Source of the DNA: Desulfobulbaceae bacterium | Lineage (GTDB): Bacteria > Desulfobacterota > Desulfobulbia > Desulfobulbales > SURF-16 | Direction of reading: 5' to 3' | Assembly: GCA_021160685.1 (NCBI GenBank) | Contig: JAGHCC010000006.1 | Span: forward strand, 1 to 5,383 | Length of the DNA: 5,383 nucleotides | Shown: positions 1-4,592 of the stretch, one piece after another | Numbering within the stretch: the stretch's first letter is position 1 | How the letters are laid out: each line of letters opens with the position of its first letter | Translations under genes and position numbers: made by a program | The notes under the pieces: model-generated | The model's input: only the letters and a program-made list of their open reading frames with translations | The model's database searches: none | What the model was told of the DNA's origin: nothing

Positions 1-418
1 ATTTTACACCGGAGTTAATCAGCATAATATGGGAAATCTCCGTGGCAAAATGGGAAATCGTCTCAAAATAGGCATTCATCAGGATTTGTCCAAGCTCATC
101 GGATCCCTGCCCCATGAATTCAGACGTGATGTAAATCACCATGTTTCTTTTTTGTTCCACATCGCATAAAATGGGCGGCGGTTCGGAAACCGGGCCGTCT
201 TCACCTTTTTGAATCCGCAGATAAAATAAACCTTCCTTTTCACTGGTCTGGACGGCATGCCCCTGGCTTTCGGCAAAACGGGTAACATTTGCACAGGCGG
301 CATCGTTATCGACAATCACTGTCAGCTGATTATCCGTTCTTGTTTCCAGTTCAGTTTTCGTCCGGATAACCGGCTGGGGGCATGGCAGGTTGGTGCAATC
401 AAGGGTTTTGTCCGTCAT
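1..418 (-). CDS. yedF: YedF-type selenium-metabolism protein (TusA-like + DsrE-like domains), 3'-truncated by window edge
   Basis: The minus strand encodes 139 residues from an ATG at 418-416 and runs open off the left edge, so the C-terminus is missing; family members are about 190-200 residues. The start is supported by GGAG at 425-428, six bases upstream of the ATG. Residues 6-18 read LDCTNLPCPQPVI, the TusA/SirA-like signature in which Cys13 of the CPxP motif is the expected persulfide-carrying residue. After a linker (about 70-90), residues 92-139 (MVIYITSEFMGQGSDELG, then INSGVK) match the DsrE-like second half of the YedF family. Known for the family: YedF proteins co-occur with selenium-utilisation genes such as selD and are thought to handle sulfur or selenium in the cytoplasm; the exact reaction is not settled. 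No selD is visible here, though it could lie beyond the left edge. The gene is divergent from the 712-993 gene. Confidence 0.9.
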   Translation of the reverse strand, partial: MTDKTLDCTNLPCPQPVIRTKTELETRTDNQLTVIVDNDAACANVTRFAESQGHAVQTSEKEGLFYLRIQKGEDGPVSEPPPILCDVEQKRNMVIYITSEFMGQGSDELGQILMNAYFETISHFATEISHIMLINSGVK

Positions 419-496
419 TTTGTTCTCCAGCTTTATTTAAATGATTTCGCAGTTAAGTGAAACTCACCACCTGGGTCGATGTAACTATCCCCTGCA

Positions 497-525
497 ATAA
501 TAGAATATTCTATTGCGGATGAAAA
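497..525 (-). promoter_or_regulatory. Predicted sigma70-type promoter for yedF
   Basis: Read on the minus strand, TTTTCA (525-520; 4/6 to the -35 consensus) is separated by exactly 17 bases from TATTAT (502-497; 5/6 to the -10 consensus). Transcription would start near position 490, giving a leader of about 70 nt before the yedF ATG. The strand, spacing and location in the divergent gap all fit; there is no experimental support in the sequence. Confidence 0.45.
499..514. promoter_or_regulatory. Perfect 16-bp palindrome, candidate operator on the yedF promoter
   Basis: AATAGAATATTCTATT is its own reverse complement with no loop. Flanking GCAAT on the left and GC on the right give an alternative outer pairing, GCAATA with TATTGC. 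It covers most of the spacer and four bases of the predicted -10 box of the yedF promoter, so a dimeric repressor bound here would block it. It lies about 200 bp upstream of the divergent gene at 712. No specific regulator family is recognised from the sequence. Confidence 0.35.
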
Positions 526-552
526 ACAGGAAATTGCGATGATTGAAAGGGT

Positions 553-570
553 TTGTATAGGAGTATACAA
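553..570 (+). promoter_or_regulatory. 7-4-7 inverted repeat with GGAG in the loop, followed by a 9-codon ORF
   Basis: TTGTATA (553-559) and TATACAA (564-570) are perfect inverted repeats around a GGAG loop (560-563). The last base of the repeat is the A of an ATG (570-572) that opens a nine-codon frame, MTTAAGRRF, ending at the TGA 597-599. As RNA, the stem would present the Shine-Dalgarno-like GGAG in its loop, only six bases from the ATG. As DNA, it could be an operator. It precedes the likely promoters of the 712-993 gene, so a translated leader for that gene would need an additional promoter further upstream. The micro-ORF is unproven. Confidence 0.3.
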
Positions 571-636
571 TGACAACCGCAGCTGGCCGCAGGTTTTGAA
601 AATGAGATTTTTTCTATCTTATTTTGTCAATTTTGG

Positions 637-642
637 TATAGT
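637..642 (+). promoter_or_regulatory. Possible extended -10 promoter for the 93-residue gene
   Basis: TATAGT at 637-642 is preceded by TGG at 635-637 region bases (TTGGTATAGT), resembling an extended -10 element, and has no good -35 at the usual distance. The start point would be near 649, about 60 nt before the ATG at 712. An alternative is TTGAAA (596-601) with TATTTT (620-625), 18 bases apart. Either would serve the plus-strand gene; the sequence does not decide between them. Confidence 0.3.
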
Positions 643-711
643 TTCGTCCGTTAAAATAATGTTCATAAAAAAATTGGGACAAAACGAAAAAAGGAATAAA
701 GGGAGAACAGA

Positions 712-993
712 ATGGCTTCAGATATTGATGATATCAGTATTAATTATGAAGAAGACGGAGTAATGATTGTCAAGGAATTGGACCGGGCCGTGCTGTCCAA
801 GGGGGCGTGGACGACCATTTTGTTCAGATTTCAGCAATGGGATCGGCGGAAGGAAGAGTATGGGCCTGATAAATACACGATCCGTCGCTATCAGAAAAGA
901 AGCGGTGAGTACATTCCCAAAAGTAAGTTCAATATCTCAAGCCCGGATCAGGCTAAAAAAATTATTGATGCTCTAGAGGGCTGGCTGAAGTAA
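712..993 (+). CDS. 93-residue basic cytoplasmic protein, possibly PC4/YdbC-like nucleic-acid binder
   Basis: The ATG at 712 is preceded by GGGAG (701-705) with a six-base gap, a strong ribosome binding site, so this start is chosen over the internal ATG at 763 (Met18). There is no signal peptide or membrane segment. An acidic N-terminus (about 1-16) is followed by predicted beta-strand stretches rich in aromatic and basic residues (about 33-63; AWTTILFRFQQW, then DKYTIRRYQKR). A final amphipathic helix (about 77-92) begins SSPDQAKKIIDAL. This layout, a curved basic sheet then a C-terminal helix, resembles bacterial PC4/YdbC single-stranded nucleic-acid-binding proteins, but similarity by eye is modest and the family assignment is an inference. 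It is divergent from yedF, and its last 32 bases overlap the 3' end of the convergent gene on the other strand. No other partner gene is evident. Confidence 0.85.
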   Translation: MASDIDDISINYEEDGVMIVKELDRAVLSKGAWTTILFRFQQWDRRKEEYGPDKYTIRRYQKRSGEYIPKSKFNISSPDQAKKIIDALEGWLK

Positions 994-2866
994 ACCGGGC
1001 CACCCGGCCGCTGCCGCTCCAGCCGGCCTTGCGGATATCTCTGGTCAAGGTGGCGGTGATGTCCCACTTGTTCAAGGGACTGATCAGGTAGAGGCCGTCG
1101 ACAAAGGAGGCTATGGAACTGATCAGGTTCCAGGTAATTTCCATGGCCGCTTTGCGTTGATCCTCAACCTTTTCATAGCGCCATAACCTTTTTCTGGTTT
1201 CCTCGGGGATTGAGATGCCCGGAACCTCGTTATGGAGAAAGTCGGCATTGCGGGCTGAGATGAGCGGAAAGATTCCGGGCAGAATCAACAGGTCAAGATG
1301 GGATGTTTGCTCAACCATTTTTTCCACGGTATCGGCGTCAAAAAGAGGCTGGGTCATGATAAAGCTTGCGCCCAGTGCCGCCTTCCGCTCAAGTCTTCTG
1401 ATTTGAACATCGGGACGGGAGGGCCGGAAACTGAAAGCGCCGCCTATGGAAAAATCCGTTTTTTCCTTCATGTCCCGGCCGGCCAGATTCCGTCCCTGGT
1501 TAAATTGGTTGATTGTCCTGATTAACCCGAAAGATTTCACATCGAACACCCCGCTTACTCCAGGCTGGTCACTGGAGGTGGCCGGATCTCCGGTTACGGC
1601 GAGAATTCCCTTGATGTCAAGCGTGTGAGCGCCCATGATCTGGGATTGCAGTCCCAGGATATTCCGATCTCGGCAGGTGAGATGGATCACTGAAGGGATA
1701 TCAACCTCTTGCTGAATTCGATGGGCCAGAGATAGGTTGTCGCAACGGAGCACGGCCAGGGGGTTTTCCCCCAGGGTCACAACATCGGCTCCGTTTTCCT
1801 TCAGGCTGCGTGCCCCTTCAATGACCCCGCTGACGTCCAGGTGAGTAGGTGGGTCCAGTTCAACAAAAACAGGGAGCCGGTTCGGCTGCAAATCTCGCAG
1901 GAGTCGGCCGCAACCGGCTGTTTGTTCTTCCTTGACCGTTGTCAGGTCTGCTTCACCGTGAATGGTCTCAATTTTAGCAAGAGGGCGGCGTTTGATGCGC
2001 AGCAGTTGGCGGAATTCATGAATATGGGTGGGTGCGGTGCCGCAGCAGCCACCAACCAGCCGGACGCCGAGTTTAATCATTTCAGCGAGAATTTGGCCCA
2101 TATAGGCAGGCTGGGCAGGGTAGACCATGCGGTGGCCGACGATCTCGGGAAAACCCGCATTTGGAAAGGCGGACAAAGGAACGCGATCTTTAAGCGGCGT
2201 GAGATGTTGAATGGCGGTGAGCAACGAGGTTACTCCTCGGCCGCAATTGCCGCCCACCACATCGGCACCAGCCTCCACCGCCGCCAAACCGCAGGTCAGG
2301 GCGTCAACTCCGTGAGCGGTTTTGCCCTTGGACGGATAGGCCATCTGGGCAACGATCGGCACATCGGTGATCTGTCTGGCGGTCTTTATGGCCAGCAGGA
2401 GTTCATCCAGGTAGGTGAAGGTCTCAAAGAGGAGGATATCCACCTCGCCTTCAAGAAGGGTCTCAATCTGTTCCTTGAAGGCCGATTCAATATCACCAGT
2501 ATTTGCCTCTTCGGTTTCCAGGGGAAACTCAACCCCTGTGGGGCCGATGGAGCCGGCAACATAGATGTCGGAGCCTGCGGCCCGGCGGGCAATGGAGGCG
2601 CCGGCAAGGTTGATTTCCCTGGTCTTGCTGCCCAGGCCCGCAGCCTGGAGTTTCAAACGGCTGGCGCCAAAGGTATTTGTCTCAATAAGCTGACTTCCGG
2701 CCCGGATATATTCCTCGTGGATGGAGTAGATCAGGTCGGGATCAGTGATGTTAAGCCGGTCCGTGTCCTTGCCCAGCTCGATTCCTTTGGAATAGAGATA
2801 GGTGCCGATGGCTCCGTCTCCCAGTAAAACCTTGCTCCGGAGATATTCAACAAAATCGGGTTTCAT
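962..2866 (-). CDS. Bifunctional homocysteine S-methyltransferase / 5,10-methylenetetrahydrofolate reductase (YitJ-like)
   Basis: This 634-residue cytoplasmic fusion belongs to methionine and one-carbon metabolism. Residues 1-290 form a homocysteine S-methyltransferase barrel: LLGDGAIGTYL near residue 14, ETNTFGAS at 62-69, GNCGRG with Cys208, and GGCCGT with Cys274 and Cys275, the three expected zinc/homocysteine ligands. Residues 330-620 form an MTHFR (MetF-like) barrel: VELDPP with Glu336 (catalytic Glu equivalent), HLTCRDRN at 395-402, LAVTGDP with Asp427, and MTQPLFD with Gln506. The same two-domain order is known in Bacillus YitJ (about 612 residues). Cobalamin-binding and reactivation domains of MetH are absent, so the MTHFR half probably makes methyl-THF while the true methyl donor of the N-terminal half is unclear. 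An in-frame stop lies 15 codons or fewer upstream of the ATG and no Shine-Dalgarno is seen, which is unusual. The palindromic repeat E1 starts 19 bp before the gene. The last residues, beyond RVARF, are encoded across the 3' end of the opposing gene. Confidence 0.95.
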   Translation of the reverse strand: MKPDFVEYLRSKVLLGDGAIGTYLYSKGIELGKDTDRLNITDPDLIYSIHEEYIRAGSQLIETNTFGASRLKLQAAGLGSKTREINLAGASIARRAAGSDIYVAGSIGPTGVEFPLETEEANTGDIESAFKEQIETLLEGEVDILLFETFTYLDELLLAIKTARQITDVPIVAQMAYPSKGKTAHGVDALTCGLAAVEAGADVVGGNCGRGVTSLLTAIQHLTPLKDRVPLSAFPNAGFPEIVGHRMVYPAQPAYMGQILAEMIKLGVRLVGGCCGTAPTHIHEFRQLLRIKRRPLAKIETIHGEADLTTVKEEQTAGCGRLLRDLQPNRLPVFVELDPPTHLDVSGVIEGARSLKENGADVVTLGENPLAVLRCDNLSLAHRIQQEVDIPSVIHLTCRDRNILGLQSQIMGAHTLDIKGILAVTGDPATSSDQPGVSGVFDVKSFGLIRTINQFNQGRNLAGRDMKEKTDFSIGGAFSFRPSRPDVQIRRLERKAALGASFIMTQPLFDADTVEKMVEQTSHLDLLILPGIFPLISARNADFLHNEVPGISIPEETRKRLWRYEKVEDQRKAAMEITWNLISSIASFVDGLYLISPLNKWDITATLTRDIRKAGWSGSGRVARFTSASPLEHQ

Positions 2867-2884
2867 GATGGTTTTATGATATTA

Positions 2885-3042
2885 GGGTCTGTCACAAAAT
2901 AATTGTAACATCTCGCTTGCCTTTTTGCCCATTTTCTGCGTTGCGAAAGAAACCACATAGTTCAACTATGCGTTTCCTTTCACGCCTTGAAAATGAACAA
3001 AAAATCGGCGCGATCTTGTTACACTTATTTCATGCCACACCC
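2885..3042 (-). repeat. Long imperfect fold-back repeat E1 (158 bp), family shared with 4396-4570
   Basis: Almost the entire stretch pairs with itself: GGGT at 2885 against ACCC ending 3042, TGTAACA (2904-2910) with TGTTACA (3017-3023), CATTTTC (2930-2936) with GAAAATG (2989-2995), and a perfect apex CATAGTTCAACTATG (2956-2970). The arms are similar but not identical, so each can be told apart. The minus-strand orientation is given because, read that way, it has the same polarity as element E2. It contains no ORF. It sits between the 250-residue gene's 3' end and the start of the methyltransferase/MTHFR gene, 19 bp from that ATG. It may be a REP/MITE-like dispersed repeat or part of a leader. 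A small separate hairpin, ACTGT/ACAGT, lies at 3051-3064 in the remaining spacer. Confidence 0.85.
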
Positions 3043-3136
3043 TTAGCTTTACTGTATAAACAGTTTCAATGATGACAGTCACGTAAAAACGATCAAACGT
3101 ACAGGCGGCGCAAGTAGATGCTCCGTTTCGAGAAAA

Positions 3137-3889
3137 TTATTTGGGCCAGAGTGTTGAATCGGGAAACGTCAGCCAAAGTAAACCAAAATGCTTATGGGTT
3201 TTGAGGTGGGCATCGTGCAGATTTTTCTGCAGCATCATTGCCCCGTTTTCAGGATCAACATAGTCGTTGGTTTCTTGAATCACAGTTATATATTCCCGAA
3301 CGGCCTTTTCCAGTTGATTGTAGTAATTTTCATACACTTCCTGGACGGCATCGACCGGAGGAGTGCTGAATTTTTCCAAGACAGCCAGAATGTCGGGGAT
3401 CATGAGCTCCATTTCAAGATATCTCTCCTCATCGACGAGTGGTTCCAATCTGTGGAGTATGCCGTTATGAAAGCGGATCATGTGGTCATATGAGGACAGT
3501 TGATGATTTTCCTCATGGAGAAGATAAAGTTCCGTCCTGATGGTGACGGTCAGTTCCAGGGCCTCCTCCAGTTGTTTTTGCAGAATTCTTGCTTTGGCCA
3601 GAGACAGCAATGATTGAATGGCTGTCAGTCTTCCCCGCAGGCCGTCATGATCAGTGGAAATTTGGGAGACGATCCCATCAAAAGAGGCAATTGCTCCGGT
3701 AACCGCCTTTAAGGCCCTGCCTCTTTCCGGATTTTTTTTGAGAGAGACCAGGTATTCTTTAAATAAACCGTCAAAATGGCTCATTTCCGGACTGCCGGCT
3801 GCCAGCAGAGAAAGATTTTGGGCGGATGACTGGCCGGGAATGATCATTGTGGAGATGAGGATAAATAAAAGCAGAAAAATTTGTTTCAT
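3137..3889 (-). CDS. Exported His-rich all-helical protein of unknown function
   Basis: The 250-residue product begins with a clear Sec signal peptide: MKQ, a hydrophobic core at residues 4-17, then SSA with likely cleavage after Ala23. The mature part has no cysteine, so it is neither a lipoprotein nor a c-type cytochrome. It is predicted nearly all helix, with long amphipathic stretches at about 84-125, 130-148, 152-175 and 180-207, suggesting a periplasmic helical bundle. It has eleven histidines, clustered at 125, 129, 136, 141, 146 and, near the C-terminus, H225, H228, H232 and H234 (HDAHLKTHKH), a possible metal site. I do not recognise the family. No Shine-Dalgarno precedes the ATG, and an in-frame stop at 3917-3919 leaves no good upstream start. 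CATAAT (3901-3896, minus strand) is placed as a -10 would be for a leaderless message. The gene appears monocistronic, with E1 following it. Confidence 0.85.
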   Translation of the reverse strand: MKQIFLLLFILISTMIIPGQSSAQNLSLLAAGSPEMSHFDGLFKEYLVSLKKNPERGRALKAVTGAIASFDGIVSQISTDHDGLRGRLTAIQSLLSLAKARILQKQLEEALELTVTIRTELYLLHEENHQLSSYDHMIRFHNGILHRLEPLVDEERYLEMELMIPDILAVLEKFSTPPVDAVQEVYENYYNQLEKAVREYITVIQETNDYVDPENGAMMLQKNLHDAHLKTHKHFGLLWLTFPDSTLWPK

Positions 3890-3903
3890 TGTCGAATTAT
3901 GAG

Positions 3904-3923
3904 TTAATGTTAAATGTTAAATG
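3904..3923. repeat. Short tandem repeat TTAATG-TTAAATG-TTAAATG
   Basis: Two perfect 7-bp units preceded by a copy lacking one A lie just upstream of the minus-strand gene starting at 3889. They occupy the place where its promoter -35 region should be, so copy-number change could alter promoter spacing. This is a plain observation; no function is known. Confidence 0.6.
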
Positions 3924-3925
3924 AA

Positions 3926-3978
3926 AGTTACCTATTCAGGTGGGGCCATCAAATTGGCCTAACCATTGTTCCGTAACT
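3926..3978 (+). promoter_or_regulatory. Two-level hairpin just ahead of an AGGAG-ATG
   Basis: An outer stem, AGTTAC (3926-3931) with GTAACT (3973-3978), encloses an inner hairpin (3939-3964). The inner stem pairs GGCCA (3944-3948) with TGGCC (3955-3959) around TCAAAT and extends through a G-T pair and, past one mismatch, three more pairs. Five bases after the outer stem lie AGGAG (3983-3987) and the ATG at 3994. There is no T-run after either arm, so it is not a simple intrinsic terminator. It could be a structured RNA leader or a DNA-level dyad. Confidence 0.3.
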
Positions 3979-4160
3979 GTTTAGGAGTGCTCTATGTCTC
4001 GTTCCTCGCTTACCTGACCTGTTTGAACAGCACCAGTATGCTTCGCTGGTCTAAATGAACAAATCTAAGGCACTGGTAACCGCTTACAAGGATTATGCTT
4101 CTCATAAATTAGTGACCCGGTGAACGGTTGCAAATCTCAGGATATTGCGTTACGACATAA

Positions 4161-4178
4161 ACTGTAATCAATTACAGT
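4161..4178. promoter_or_regulatory. Perfect 8-2-8 palindrome, candidate operator
   Basis: ACTGTAAT (4161-4168), CA, ATTACAGT (4171-4178) is an uninterrupted dyad of the size bound by helix-turn-helix dimers. A two-base loop makes it a poor RNA hairpin, favouring a protein-binding site on DNA. It lies 97 bp upstream of the 28-codon ORF at 4276 and about 270 bp upstream of the minus-strand gene start at 3889. No regulator gene is present in the window to pair it with. Confidence 0.35.
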
Positions 4179-4275
4179 CTAATCTGTTGAGCTTATTTAC
4201 CATTAACTCCCGCTTGTTATCAAGACATTTTCTTCAGTTAAAAAAGTGTTTATTGAGCAGAATAGGAGTAACTGT

Positions 4276-4362
4276 ATGTTGAAAAGAGGGAGGAAATGGT
4301 TTAGTGAGTATGTGAGTTTTGGCGGCATATTCGCCAAGATGCTACTGATCATGGCGACCTGA
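4276..4362 (+). CDS. Possible 28-residue small protein
   Basis: The ATG at 4276 follows GGAG (4265-4268) with a seven-base gap, a good ribosome binding site in an otherwise gene-free stretch. The peptide has a basic start (MLKRGRKWF) and a largely hydrophobic second half (GGIFAKMLLIMA), ending at the TGA 4360-4362, so it could be membrane-active or amphipathic. Its coding sequence contains one perfect hairpin, TTGGCG/CGCCAA (4319-4337), and begins another at 4351. TTGTTA (4217-4222 region) and TTAAAA further down make only a weak promoter. I do not recognise it. It could be a type I toxin-like peptide, a leader peptide, a remnant of a larger gene, or chance. Confidence 0.3.
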   Translation: MLKRGRKWFSEYVSFGGIFAKMLLIMAT

Positions 4363-4376
4363 GGTGAAGGCGCCAT
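4351..4376 (+). other. Hairpin ATGGCG/CGCCAT spanning the small ORF stop
   Basis: ATGGCG (4351-4356) pairs with CGCCAT (4371-4376); the loop holds a minor ACC/GGT pairing and the TGA stop of the 28-codon ORF. With the nearby TTGGCG/CGCCAA hairpin (4319-4337) it makes two similar GGCG-based stems within 60 bp. It is followed by ATCCCC, not a T-run, so it is not a standard intrinsic terminator. Confidence 0.35.
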
Positions 4377-4395
4377 ATCCCCGAGACGTTAACTT

Positions 4396-4570
4396 GGGTA
4401 GCAAGTAAAAATAAGTTGTACAGATTGCGTTGTGATTTCGGAGTGTTTGCTTACCTGTTTGTTTTCAAGACGCGTCAAGCTGCGCATAACGAGTTATGTA
4501 AAGCTTGGTGCAACACAGAAAATAAGCAAAAGGGCAAGCAAGGTGTATAAGTTGTTTTTACTTGATGCCT
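4396..4570 (+). repeat. Long imperfect fold-back repeat E2 (about 175 bp), same family as 2885-3042
   Basis: The outer 22-bp arms (4402-4423 and 4543-4564) pair at 18 of 22 positions. Inner arms pair TTTTC (4462-4466) with GAAAA (4518-4522) and neighbours. The apex is CAAGCT (4476-4481), three bases, CATAAC-GA-GTTATG (4485-4498), three bases, AGCTTG (4502-4507). Aligned with E1 in the minus orientation, both arms match arm-for-arm: GGGT start, AAATAAGT-TGTA, TTTTCAAG, apex, then a 37-base block (4510-4546 against 2944-2908) with 31 identities. It has no ORF. It ends about 22 bp before the dgt-like start codon, so it lies in, or just upstream of, that gene's leader. Outer boundaries are judged by eye and may be off by several bases. 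Confidence 0.8.
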
Positions 4571-4592
4571 TAATACATGGATTGAAAATATC

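Larger units (their letters stand above)
3890..4395. other. About 500 bp without a convincing gene; AT-rich and rich in hairpins and tiny ORFs
   Basis: No frame on either strand codes for a recognisable protein. Items described separately are a short tandem repeat at the left edge, a two-level hairpin at 3926-3978, an 18-bp palindrome at 4161-4178 and a 28-codon ORF at 4276-4362. Additional tiny plus-strand frames are MSRSSLT (3994-4017, with AGGAG at 3983-3987), MLRWSK (4038-4058) and a 22-codon frame starting at 4055, which overlaps the previous stop as ATGA and ends at 4123. No tRNA, tmRNA, SRP RNA, RNase P RNA, intron domain V or IS terminal repeat was recognised. The composition and absence of long frames suggest a non-coding or decayed insert. 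Confidence 0.5.

Noticed and set aside
539..763. Plus-strand frame of 74 codons upstream of and overlapping the 93-residue gene
   Set aside because: AGGA at a suitable distance makes the start conceivable, but the frame runs through the promoter region and into the 712-993 gene out of frame, with low-complexity AT-rich content.
995..1007. CCGGG/CCCGG hairpin as a terminator of the 93-residue gene
   Set aside because: It has only a 5-bp stem and is followed by CCGCTGCC rather than a T-run; it also lies within the opposing coding region.
1841..2827. Open frame of 328 codons on the plus strand
   Set aside because: It lies wholly antisense to the methyltransferase/MTHFR gene, whose motifs are complete. 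It has no recognisable domain or good ribosome binding site and is a shadow of the GC-rich codon pattern.
3188..3493. Plus-strand frame of 101 codons
   Set aside because: It is antisense to the signal-peptide-bearing gene at 3137-3889, with no ribosome binding site or recognisable motif.
4085..4160. tRNA-like stretch with a T-arm-like GGTTGCAAATC
   Set aside because: No acceptor stem, D-arm or anticodon arm can be folded around it.
4485..4498. CATAAC-GA-GTTATG apex of E2 considered as an integron attC core
   Set aside because: The RYYYAAC/GTTRRRY core sites and the usual layout of attC are not matched at the expected places, and the element aligns better with E1; no cassette gene or integrase is present.
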